A DNA stretch of 38,329 bases from Bacteroidales bacterium (GTDB lineage: Bacteria; Bacteroidota; Bacteroidia; Bacteroidales; UBA3824): NCBI GenBank assembly GCA_024401025.1, contig JAKSLV010000012.1:1-38329 (forward strand). Direction: 5' to 3'. The position numbers and the translations under genes are program-made. Shown here piece by piece: positions 15,045 to 22,734 of this stretch (position 1 is its first letter; every line of letters starts with the position of its first letter). The notes under the pieces are model-generated. The model worked only from the letters and a program-made list of their open reading frames with translations, was not told where the DNA came from and did not search any database.

Positions 15045-17948
15045 TTATTCCAAAATCCTCAAAACTTCGTCCCTGAGGTCGGCTGTAAAGTCGGTGGACT
15101 CGGCCACAAACGCCGATGCCAGGTCGGCTTTCCTGCGCTGGAATCTCTGAATCTTCTCCTCCACGGTGTCCTTGCTGATAAACCTGTATACCATCACGGC
15201 GTTTTTCTGTCCCATGCGGTGGGCGCGCGCTATGGCCTGGTCTTCCACGGCGGGATTCCACCAGGGGTCTATGATAAACACGTAGTCGGCCTGGGTAAGG
15301 TTAAGGCCCGTGCCGCCGGCCTTTATAGATATCAGGAACACCGGCGTGGCCTGGTGGCTGAACTTCCTTACCTCGCCCTCGCGGTCCTCGGTGCTTCCCG
15401 TAAGCATGGTGTAGCCTATTCCCTCGTTTTCCAGGCGGCTGGCTATCAGCTCCAGGTGTTTTACGAACGACGAGAATATCAGCACCTTGTGATGCTGCGA
15501 TATTATATTGTGCAGCATACCTATTATATAGTCGGTTTTGCCGGAGCCGCCCGCGTAGCCGTCCACAGTGAGGGCCGGGCTGCATGCTATCTGCCTTAGC
15601 TTGGTAAGCGATTGCAGCACCATCACCGTCTGCTTGTCTAGCGTGCCTTTGTCCATATAGTCGAGAATTGAGTTCCTCGTTGAAGATTTTTCTTTCTCAT
15701 AAATCTCTTTTTGTTCGTCGGTCATATCGCAGAGCACCGTAAGTTCCATAAGCTCAGGCAGATCCTGCAACACCTGCTGCTTGGTGCGCCTCAGGATGAA
15801 AGGATAAATTATTTTTCTAAGTCTTTCTGATGCTTCCTCATTGCCGTTGCGCTCTATCGGTGTCACGAATCTTTTCTTGAACAGCGGCAGGCTGCCCAGG
15901 AGTCCCGGATTTATGAAATTTATCTGCGACCACAGGTCGGTGAGCGAGTTTTCCAGCGGTGTGCCGGTAAGCGCCAGCCTGTGGTTGCAGTCCAGCATCA
16001 TGATGCTCTGGTAGGTTTTCGATGCCGAGTTTTTCACATACTGGCTCTCGTCCAATACTATGTAGTTGAACTTTACCTTTGAGAGCATGGCCGCGTCGTT
16101 GCGCAGGGTTCCGTATCCGGCTATCACAATGTCGTACAGCGGAAATGATTTTATGGTATCCAGCCTGTTGCTGCCCGTAAACTCCAGTATCCTCATCTGC
16201 GGCACAAACTTCCGCGCCTCGTTTACCCAGTTGTATATCAGCGATTTGGGCACCAGCAGCAGCGATGGTATTTTTTTCTGATACGTAAACTCTCCGTCGC
16301 AAAACTCGCCATCGTCCACGGCCGTGCTCTCCGATAGCAGCGACAGCGTGCAGAGGGTTTTTCCCAGACCCATGTCGTCGGCCAGGCAGGCTCCAAAACC
16401 GTAGTCCCTCATCATTTTCAGCCAGTTGAAGGCGGTGGTCTGATACGGCCTTAATGTGGCGCACACATTCATGGGCTTGGTTTCGGGCAGGCTTCCGGGC
16501 TCCGAGAGGCGGTTTTTCAGCCTCCTGATGCGCTCCTGAAGGTCCACCTCCAGCGGCAGGTTCTCCAGCGCCGAATACTGATAGCTTCTCAGCTGTATCA
16601 GGTTGGCCCTCTTGTTTATCTGGCCCGACGCCATTATGTCGTGGTATTTCTCGAACCATTCCTCGGGCAGTATCACTATGCGGCCGTCGGGCAGCCTGAA
16701 TTCGCGTATGTTGTTGAGTATGTAGTGCTTGAGGGCCACAAAGGGCACCTCTATGCCCTCCAGCCTTACTATGGCGTACACATCAAACCAGTCGTCGCCC
16801 TTGTTTACCCTGAAATCCAGCGCTATGCCGCCCGTGTAGTATTCCTTGTCCTCCTCCGACAGCTCTATCTCTATGCCGGCCTCGGTAAGGCGTTCCTTGT
16901 TGGCATTAAGCGCGTTGAAAGCCAGCGCCCTCTGTATCTGCCTGTCGTTGCCATCGGCCTGTATCTTGTAGTATCCGCTGCCTATGCGGCCTCCGAAGAT
17001 GCTGGCGGCCTGCTGTTCGGTATCGGCCTCGTACTGCATGTCGCGGGTGGTTTTGCCGAAATGGTAGTCGCTGGTGTCGCCGTAGAATCTCACCACCACC
17101 TTGTCGGGGCTGTCGGGGCGGAAATCCATGTTGCCGTACCTGAATATCAGGTTGAAGATGGTGTTGCCGGTCAGGTCGGTCTCCACCTTCAGGATGGCCT
17201 TGGGCGTGGCCTTGGAGTTTATTATCCTGAAGCCCGTGGCGCGCACCTCGCACTCCGATGCTATGGCGTTTTTTATGAATTTCTCGTAGTAGGTCTGCTC
17301 CACGCTCTTGGATACCGATATGTATTGCTTGCCTATGAAGGGCGTAAGTTTCTTGGCGTCGATGTTTTCCACCCGGAACATCCTCTTGTTGCTGATAATC
17401 AGGCAGGGATGGCTGCAAAGCACGTTCATCTGCATCTGATACAGCGATATGTCCTGGGTGCCGTATTTCAGCGACAGGAAGTATTGGGTCTCGGTATCAG
17501 TGCGCACAAAATTGAACACCGGCTTCATCTTCTTGGCGGCCACGAAAATCTCGTCGCCGGGAAAAATGGAGTTCATGTTCTCGGGTTTCTCGTATATTTT
17601 TATGTCGTGGCCAATGCATAAGTCCACTATCTCGGCCATCCTCTCATCGATGTATGGGCGGATGTGCTCTGATATGTCAGCCTCAGACAAATGCCTGAGG
17701 AAATCATTGTTGTTCTGATACTTGGAGTTTCCGAAAGTTTTGCGGATGCTGGTTTCGGAGCATTGGTCGGCCAGGCGGGCTATCTCTATCTGAGGTTTTG
17801 TATAGAGCTGAGGCGCCGTTTTTATGTTGTCGGGGGCCAGCGATTCCCTTATGGTGTAGAACTCCATGCCGGGATCCTTGTCCACCATGTAGGGTATCAG
17901 GTACGGACCTAATAGTTTGTGGTTGCGCAGTGTTACTATAAACTTCAT
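15045..17948 (-). CDS. SNF2-family DNA-dependent ATPase/helicase
   Basis: This is a 967-aa protein. The N-terminal ~480 residues are family-specific and lack a SWIM zinc motif. The SNF2_N ATPase core starts with the Q-like LRPYQTTAFNWLKMM. Walker A is DDMGLGKT (about 525-532) and the DEAD-box variant is DESQ in VLDESQYVKN (about 633). It also has LTGTPLENSLTDLWSQ. The C-terminal helicase lobe has VLIFSSFVKHLELIASRL, GGTGLNLTQADYVF and the hallmark DPWWNPAVEDQAIARAHRMGQ. These are intact, so it should translocate on DNA or remodel protein-DNA or polymerase complexes. Bacterial homologues are largely uncharacterised. It is monocistronic and divergent from the gamma-carbonic anhydrase. Confidence 0.93.
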   Translation of the reverse strand: MKFIVTLRNHKLLGPYLIPYMVDKDPGMEFYTIRESLAPDNIKTAPQLYTKPQIEIARLADQCSETSIRKTFGNSKYQNNNDFLRHLSEADISEHIRPYIDERMAEIVDLCIGHDIKIYEKPENMNSIFPGDEIFVAAKKMKPVFNFVRTDTETQYFLSLKYGTQDISLYQMQMNVLCSHPCLIISNKRMFRVENIDAKKLTPFIGKQYISVSKSVEQTYYEKFIKNAIASECEVRATGFRIINSKATPKAILKVETDLTGNTIFNLIFRYGNMDFRPDSPDKVVVRFYGDTSDYHFGKTTRDMQYEADTEQQAASIFGGRIGSGYYKIQADGNDRQIQRALAFNALNANKERLTEAGIEIELSEEDKEYYTGGIALDFRVNKGDDWFDVYAIVRLEGIEVPFVALKHYILNNIREFRLPDGRIVILPEEWFEKYHDIMASGQINKRANLIQLRSYQYSALENLPLEVDLQERIRRLKNRLSEPGSLPETKPMNVCATLRPYQTTAFNWLKMMRDYGFGACLADDMGLGKTLCTLSLLSESTAVDDGEFCDGEFTYQKKIPSLLLVPKSLIYNWVNEARKFVPQMRILEFTGSNRLDTIKSFPLYDIVIAGYGTLRNDAAMLSKVKFNYIVLDESQYVKNSASKTYQSIMMLDCNHRLALTGTPLENSLTDLWSQINFINPGLLGSLPLFKKRFVTPIERNGNEEASERLRKIIYPFILRRTKQQVLQDLPELMELTVLCDMTDEQKEIYEKEKSSTRNSILDYMDKGTLDKQTVMVLQSLTKLRQIACSPALTVDGYAGGSGKTDYIIGMLHNIISQHHKVLIFSSFVKHLELIASRLENEGIGYTMLTGSTEDREGEVRKFSHQATPVFLISIKAGGTGLNLTQADYVFIIDPWWNPAVEDQAIARAHRMGQKNAVMVYRFISKDTVEEKIQRFQRRKADLASAFVAESTDFTADLRDEVLRILE

Positions 17949-17997
17949 ATTGTGTTTTTCTTCTCTCTATTCCTTTTCTATTTTTTTTAATAGACAA

Positions 17998-18005
17998 CAA
18001 AGTTA
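17998..18005 (-). promoter_or_regulatory. Probable -7 box for the SNF2 gene
   Basis: The minus strand reads TAACTTTG, a match to TAnnTTTG, 50-57 bases before the SNF2 start. No convincing -33 TTTG is visible. Confidence 0.5.
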
Positions 18006-18059
18006 TGAATTTTTTTTGAAAAAATATCGAAAAATTAGCCGATTACGAGTTTTTCTCAT

Positions 18060-18067
18060 TATTTTTG
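18060..18067 (+). promoter_or_regulatory. Probable -7 box for the gamma-carbonic anhydrase gene
   Basis: TATTTTTG fits TAnnTTTG, 33-40 bases before the ATG at 18100, and is divergent from the SNF2 box. No well-spaced -33 element is seen. Confidence 0.5.
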
Positions 18068-18099
18068 CAGAATTAAAATAACGAAAAACATCTGCATAT

Positions 18100-18615
18100 A
18101 TGGCACTTATAAAGACATTACTTGGCAAGACTCCACAGTTTGGAGCAAATATCTGGCTGGCCGACAACTGCACCGTGATAGGCGATGTGGTGATGGGCGA
18201 CAACTGCAATGTGTGGTTCAACGCCGTTATCCGTGGCGACGTGCACTCCATCCGCATTGGCAACCGCGTAAACATTCAGGACAACGCCTGCCTCCACGCC
18301 ACCTACAAGACCAGCCCCCTCACCATCGGCAATAATGTTTCCATCGCTCACAATACCGTGGTGCACGGTTGCACCATCAAGGACAACGTCCTCATAGGCA
18401 TGGGCGCCATAGTGATGGACGATGCCGTGATAGAGGAAAACTGCATCATAGCCGCCGGAGCCGTGGTTACCAAGGGCACCAAAACCGAGCCGGGATCTGT
18501 ATACGCCGGATGCCCCGCCAAGAAGATCAAGGACGTGGATGCCAAGCTTCAGGCCGACCTTATTAATAGAATAGTGGACAACTACGCTATGTACGCCGAT
18601 TGGTACAGGGAGTAA
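18100..18615 (+). CDS. Gamma-carbonic anhydrase family protein (left-handed beta-helix)
   Basis: This 171-aa protein is made of hexapeptide repeats (IGDVVMGDNCNVWF, VNIQDNACLHA, IGNNVSIAHNTVVHGC, VLIGMGAIVMDDA). The three zinc-ligand histidines of the Cam/CamH/YrdA group are present as H66, H84 and H89. A C-terminal helix (DLINRIVDNYAMYADWY) packs on the trimer. Members hydrate CO2 or are inactive metal-binding homologues; activity cannot be read from sequence. A short low-complexity spacer separates it from the membrane-protein gene downstream, and the two are probably co-transcribed. Confidence 0.93.
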   Translation: MALIKTLLGKTPQFGANIWLADNCTVIGDVVMGDNCNVWFNAVIRGDVHSIRIGNRVNIQDNACLHATYKTSPLTIGNNVSIAHNTVVHGCTIKDNVLIGMGAIVMDDAVIEENCIIAAGAVVTKGTKTEPGSVYAGCPAKKIKDVDAKLQADLINRIVDNYAMYADWYRE

Positions 18616-18656
18616 ACTCCAATCTCTAATCTCTAAACTCTAAACAATTATAAAGT

Positions 18657-19775
18657 ATGGCAGACGAGCAGACCAAGTCCGGTGTATCGATAGGATACCT
18701 TGTGCGGAATTTCCTTTGGGATTTCATATTGATGATGGTGTTGGTTATCAACCTGTTGCTGATATGTTTCGACTGGTTTTTCTCGATTCCGGGCGTGTAC
18801 GGGTATTTCATGGAGAATACTCCGGGATTTTTCGAGTTTTTCAATCCCATACACCTCAATCTTAAGGTTTACGACCTTTTGTTTGTGGGCGTGTATGTGG
18901 TGGATGTGCTTATAGGGTGGGGTGTATCCATCTTTAAGCGCAAGGAGAAGTTCTACGATTATCCTTTCTCGCACTGGTATGATGTGCTTGGATGTATTCC
19001 GGCCGGTTCGCTCGTGTTCCTGCGTTTGCTGAGGCTGGTGTCGATAGTGATGAGACTCTACAAGAAGAATCTCCTCAACCTCAACAAGATAGCTTTTTTC
19101 CGCAAGTGCGTGAAGGTGTACAACATTATTCTGGAGGAGGTTTCCGACAGAGTGGTTCTAAATATCCTTGGAGGCATCCAGAACAACATAAAGCTGGGTA
19201 TGCCCATCACCCGCGAGGTAATCGACAATATCGTGATTCCATACAAGCGTCAGGTGATCGACATCGTTTTCAGCCGCATCAGCTCCATAGCCGGACAGGA
19301 GTACGACAAGCACAAGGCCGAGCTTGCCAGCTATATCTCCAGCAAGAGCCGCAGCGCCGTGGAGGGCAACAAGGAGCTTCAGAAACTGGGCTGCATACCC
19401 GTGGTGGGCCAGCAGATAAAGGAAACCATTGAGAGGTCGGTATCTGATACCGTGGTTCAGGTGGTGGATGGACTGGTGCGCGATGTGATTTCCGACGACG
19501 GACAGAGCAAGCTCCGCGACATCACCAACGAGGTTACGGATTTCGCCATCGAGGGCCTGGAGCGCGATCTTTCCAAGATTGTTACCGATGTGGTGCTGGA
19601 GGTGGTGAACCTGATAGCCCGCACGGCCAACGTAAAGCAATGGAAGCTGGCCGAGGTGCGCGAACAGATAAATGCCGCCCGTCAGGCCGAAAACCCTGAT
19701 CCTGAGCTGATCAGCAAGCTGGAGGCCGATTATCAGACCCTATTTATGAAAGAAATGCAGAAATCCTGGGAGTAA
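18657..19775 (+). CDS. Membrane protein with voltage-sensor-like (S1-S4-like) N-terminus and long helical C-terminus, unknown function
   Basis: This is a 372-aa protein. Four hydrophobic segments are visible: about 20-42, 71-91, 104-118 and 119-136. The second carries D83 and the third is HWYDVLGCIP with D109. The fourth is LRLLRLVSIVMRLYKK, with R123, R126, R133, K136 and K137 spaced about every third residue as in S4 helices of voltage sensors. No pore loop or S5/S6 pair follows. Instead there are about 230 residues predicted mostly helical and amphipathic (INNIVIPYKRQVIDIVFSRI-like, TIERSVSDTVVQVVDGLV), probably cytosolic. I do not recognise a named family. The voltage-sensor resemblance is an inference from pattern only. 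It is convergent with cdaA (26-base gap, no terminator seen). Confidence 0.7.
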   Translation: MADEQTKSGVSIGYLVRNFLWDFILMMVLVINLLLICFDWFFSIPGVYGYFMENTPGFFEFFNPIHLNLKVYDLLFVGVYVVDVLIGWGVSIFKRKEKFYDYPFSHWYDVLGCIPAGSLVFLRLLRLVSIVMRLYKKNLLNLNKIAFFRKCVKVYNIILEEVSDRVVLNILGGIQNNIKLGMPITREVIDNIVIPYKRQVIDIVFSRISSIAGQEYDKHKAELASYISSKSRSAVEGNKELQKLGCIPVVGQQIKETIERSVSDTVVQVVDGLVRDVISDDGQSKLRDITNEVTDFAIEGLERDLSKIVTDVVLEVVNLIARTANVKQWKLAEVREQINAARQAENPDPELISKLEADYQTLFMKEMQKSWE

Positions 19776-19801
19776 CGAATAATTGAGGCAACTTTAAACT
19801 T

Positions 19802-20644
19802 TTATCTCTTGAAATAATTTATCAAAGTCTCGAAGAAACCGCTGCTGACCTCGGCGGCCGACGAAACTTCCGAGAATCTTTCCCTTAGCTTGTCGGTGAG
19901 CTGCTGCGGCGTAACGTTCTGATTGATGGCGCCGTATTCGCAGTAGGATATCTCGCCCCTCTCTTCCGACACCACTACCACAAGGCTGTCTGACACCTCG
20001 CTCATGCCTATCGCGCTGCGGTGGCGTGTGCCTATGTTGTGAGGCACCTCGGGGTTGCTGGTGAGCGGCAGTATGCATTTGGCCGCCACTATTTTACCTT
20101 TCACTATTATTACCGCGCCGTCGTGCAGCGGCGAGTTTTTGAAGAACAGCGAACCCAGAAGCCTCTGCGTGATGGCGCAGTCGAGCTTCTCGCCGGTGCT
20201 GATGATGTTGCTGAGGTCGGAGTGGGAGGGCAGTACTATGAGCGCGCCGGTGCAGTCTCTGGCAAACTCGGTGCAGGCCTTCACTATCTCGGGGATGTTA
20301 AGGTTCTCGTTGGATTCCTTTATCACCCGGTGGAAGATTCTCTCCACCGAGAAAAACTTCGACAGCGTGCTCTTATCGCCCACCTCCAGGAGGAACTTCC
20401 TGATTTCCTGCTGAAACACTATCACGAGAGCCAGTATTCCCACATTGGCAATCTTGTTCATGATGGTGCTCAGCAGACTCATGTCCAGAGCCCTCACCAC
20501 AAGCCAGAGCACGTAGATGATCAGCACTCCAAAGAGGATGTTCATCGCCGTGGTGCCCTTAAGCTTGGTGTAGAGGAAATATAGCAAGCCTGCGCTTACC
20601 AATATGTCGATGAGGTCTATGAACCCGAAATCGAGGAATAGCAT
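19802..20644 (-). CDS. cdaA: Diadenylate cyclase CdaA
   Basis: This is a 280-aa protein with three N-terminal transmembrane helices (about 10-26, 35-53, 66-78), a linking helix and a cytosolic DAC domain. Catalytic motifs are DGA at 175-177 (SPLHDGAVII) and RHR at 207-209 (GTRHRSAIGMSE). It makes cyclic di-AMP from two ATP, a second messenger for potassium, osmotic and wall homeostasis. It lies 20 bases downstream of the DoxX/thioredoxin-like gene and is probably co-transcribed with it and DUF1599. The usual partner folP is elsewhere in the window. Confidence 0.96.
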   Translation of the reverse strand: MLFLDFGFIDLIDILVSAGLLYFLYTKLKGTTAMNILFGVLIIYVLWLVVRALDMSLLSTIMNKIANVGILALVIVFQQEIRKFLLEVGDKSTLSKFFSVERIFHRVIKESNENLNIPEIVKACTEFARDCTGALIVLPSHSDLSNIISTGEKLDCAITQRLLGSLFFKNSPLHDGAVIIVKGKIVAAKCILPLTSNPEVPHNIGTRHRSAIGMSEVSDSLVVVVSEERGEISYCEYGAINQNVTPQQLTDKLRERFSEVSSAAEVSSGFFETLINYFKR

Positions 20645-20664
20645 TTCCTGTTTTTTTTATTATT

Positions 20665-21873
20665 CTAGTAGTTTTTGTTGAACTTGAAGTCGCGGTAGTT
20701 CCACTTTCCGGTGATGGTGCCCTTCTCCAGCTTCATGATGCCGGGGTTGGCCCTCACCATTGTCTTCAGGGTGATGTCGTCGCTTACAAAGAATGGGAAG
20801 TCGATGGCAAACTCGTTCTTTACGTTGTCGATGGTATCCCAGTCGCTAGATGTAAGACCCAATATGTAGTAATCTTTCTTTTCGGCATAGCTCTGAAGCT
20901 CGCGCAGCATATCGAGACCGTCCACAGAGCTCTTCTCAAGTTTGTGGCATATTACCAGCAACACAGGCTTGTCGAGGTTGAGCACCTGATCGGTGTAGTC
21001 GTTGGCCTTTGGCTTTACGCTGTCGCAGATTGTAAAGTCGTGGATTGTCTCAGGAGGATCCAGTATCCATGACTTTACTCTATCCATGAAGTTGTCGTAT
21101 ACAGGTTTCGAATCGGAACTTACCCATACCCATGTGCTATCCTGCCAAGGCATGTTCTCCTCGTCGAATTCTTTCACCTCGTTGGTTACCGAGTTCTTGT
21201 ATGTGAGTATGTTGCGTACCTTTTGCTGCTTGCTGTTGGCGGCGTTGGCCATCTCGGTGCCGATGTTTACGCCTATCTTGTATGGGCGGAAGTCCTTGAT
21301 TGGCAGGTGGCGGAGCATCACGTGCTGGAACACCAGCGCAATGCCGAACACTGCTATGGCGATGCCAAGCTCGGCCCTGTCGTCGAGAGGGTTGTTGATC
21401 TGCTTGCGCTTCACCACCATGTATATCACCATGATGATGAGAATCACGTTCTTGGCGAAAGTGGCCCAGTTGGTAAGCAGCAGGGCGTCGCCGAAGCATC
21501 CGCAGTCATGTACGGGGTTTTTGATGGCTATGTAGAGTGTAAGCGGTGTAAACACTATCATGAAGCACAGGGCAAGCCATGCGCCAAGACGTCCCTTCAT
21601 GTTGAAGAACAGCATGAAGCCCACGGAGAATTCCAGCGCAGCCAGTATGAATGCCAGCGGCAGCGACAATACCGACAGCTGAGGCATATCAAACGCCAGT
21701 GTAAAATAGTCGGTGAATTTGTAGCACGATCCCAGAGGGTCGATGGCTTTTACGGCTCCTGAAAACATGAACACCAGACCTACTATCAGTCTGAAAACAA
21801 GTAGCAGGGTGTTTTTCTCCTTCTTGGTGGTTGTTGTGGTGGTAGTGGTGGTTACCTCTATAGTCTCTTTCAT
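20665..21873 (-). CDS. DoxX/MauE-like membrane protein with C-terminal thioredoxin-like domain (BT_3928 family)
   Basis: This is a 402-aa protein. The N-terminal tail contains nine consecutive Thr (residues 8-16). A four-helix DoxX/MauE-type membrane domain follows (VFRLIVGLVFMFSGAVKAIDP, and a conserved CGCFGD motif in the loop HDCGCFGDALLLTNW), then another membrane segment and a periplasmic thioredoxin-like domain (about 290-390: KPVLLVICHKLEKSS, YYILGLTSSDWDTI, FPFFVSDDITLK). That domain lacks a CxxC pair, so the redox centre is more likely the membrane Cys pair. A role in quinone-linked disulfide or thiol chemistry is inferred from MauE/DoxX relatives. It is 41 bases downstream of the DUF1599 gene. 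Confidence 0.85.
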   Translation of the reverse strand: MKETIEVTTTTTTTTTKKEKNTLLLVFRLIVGLVFMFSGAVKAIDPLGSCYKFTDYFTLAFDMPQLSVLSLPLAFILAALEFSVGFMLFFNMKGRLGAWLALCFMIVFTPLTLYIAIKNPVHDCGCFGDALLLTNWATFAKNVILIIMVIYMVVKRKQINNPLDDRAELGIAIAVFGIALVFQHVMLRHLPIKDFRPYKIGVNIGTEMANAANSKQQKVRNILTYKNSVTNEVKEFDEENMPWQDSTWVWVSSDSKPVYDNFMDRVKSWILDPPETIHDFTICDSVKPKANDYTDQVLNLDKPVLLVICHKLEKSSVDGLDMLRELQSYAEKKDYYILGLTSSDWDTIDNVKNEFAIDFPFFVSDDITLKTMVRANPGIMKLEKGTITGKWNYRDFKFNKNY

Positions 21874-21914
21874 TTGTTGATGTGGTTTATGTGCTGTTAA
21901 TGTTGGCTATTTCG

Positions 21915-22460
21915 TTATTTGCTTTTCTGCTCGTCGAGCTTTATGAGGTTGAATACCGAATAGTTGATGATGTCGTAGTATCCGGCGTCTATACCCTCCG
22001 AGATCTGAGTCTTTCCGTCGTGGTCCTCTATCTGCTTGATGCGGTAAAGCTTCATCAGGATAAGGTCGGTGATTGAAGATATCCTCATTCCGCGCCAGGC
22101 CTCGCCGTAGTCGTGGTTTTTCCTCATCATGAGTTCCTGGGCCAGACGTGCGTACTTGTTGTAGTACTGCTCGGCGGTGGCGGTATCGAAATCGGCAGTA
22201 TCAGCAAAACCCTTCTCCAATTGGATAAGGCCCATTATTGCATAGTTGATGATGCCGATAAACTCGGGTTCCTGTCCCTCGTCGATCATCGCGGTATCGT
22301 TTATCTGGAGTCCGCGGATTCTGTTGGCCTTTATGAAGATCTGGTCGGTAACCGACGACGGCCTCATAATGCGCCATGCGGTGCCGTAGTCTGATGCTTT
22401 CTTCAAAAATATCTCCCGGCACTTATTTATCTGGTCTTCAAACTGTTTTTCTGTATTCAT
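21915..22460 (-). CDS. DUF1599 protein with two internal repeats
   Basis: This 181-aa soluble protein is built from two homologous halves. Each contains a motif of the form DYGxAWRxMRxSSxTDxIxxKxxRIxxL (ASDYGTAWRIMRPSSVTD near residue 23, NHDYGEAWRGMRISSITD near 112). The family is associated by comparative genomics with nucleotide modification (Nmad1), but no activity has been assigned that I can confirm. It is the first gene of a probable operon with the DoxX/thioredoxin-like gene and cdaA. Downstream of the porin's terminator region, it has AT-rich upstream DNA without a clear promoter box. Confidence 0.88.
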   Translation of the reverse strand: MNTEKQFEDQINKCREIFLKKASDYGTAWRIMRPSSVTDQIFIKANRIRGLQINDTAMIDEGQEPEFIGIINYAIMGLIQLEKGFADTADFDTATAEQYYNKYARLAQELMMRKNHDYGEAWRGMRISSITDLILMKLYRIKQIEDHDGKTQISEGIDAGYYDIINYSVFNLIKLDEQKSK

Positions 22461-22582
22461 TTCTCAAGTAGTTTTTCAAACTGCAATATTAATAAAAAAA
22501 GGCAAAAAAAGGAAACGTTTTATAAAAAAAATATCCGAGCGGCTGTCCATATAATAAAAATATCCGAGCTTCTATTAACCAA

Positions 22583-22654
22583 GCTGCGCTCGACCCCTCC
22601 GGGGTCGCTGTGTGCATGGCAGGGGACAGCGACCCCGGAGGGGTCGAGCGTAGC
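22583..22654. repeat. Large GC-rich inverted repeat
   Basis: Arms of 29 bases (22583-22611 and 22626-22654) match with one difference, around a 14-base loop. Each arm itself contains a smaller palindrome, CGACCCCTCCGGGGTCG, so alternative cruciforms are possible. It is embedded in very AT-rich intergenic DNA between the porin and DUF1599 genes. No T-run follows on either strand, so it is more likely a REP/MITE-type element than a terminator. Confidence 0.75.
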
Positions 22655-22663
22655 AAACGAAAA

Positions 22664-22705
22664 CCCATAGTAAAAAATCAAACTTGTTTGATTTTTCACT
22701 ATGGG
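22664..22705. terminator. Hairpin / terminator downstream of the porin gene
   Basis: Twenty-base arms (22664-22683 and 22686-22705, one wobble) are separated by only 2 bases. They lie 30 bases past the porin stop codon on the minus strand. The T-run is inside the stem rather than after it, so termination strength is uncertain. Confidence 0.6.
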
Positions 22706-22734
22706 CATCTATAAACTTTAAACTTTCTCCACCC

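Larger units (their letters stand above)
22461..22734. other. 274-base intergenic stretch rich in inverted repeats
   Basis: It lies between the DUF1599 gene start and the porin stop. It contains the large GC-rich inverted repeat (22583-22654) and the hairpin at 22664-22705; the word ATATCCGAGC also occurs twice, near 22531 and 22560. No gene is seen. No TAnnTTTG box for the DUF1599 gene was found. Confidence 0.6.

Noticed and set aside
16641-17621. Long plus-strand open frame (326 codons) opposite the SNF2 gene
   Set aside because: It mirrors the codon bias of the SNF2 gene on the other strand; its translation is rich in His/Val/Leu without motifs and the SNF2 frame has clear family signatures.
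19776-19801. Possible terminator between the S4-like gene and cdaA
   Set aside because: The 26-base gap holds no stem of useful length.
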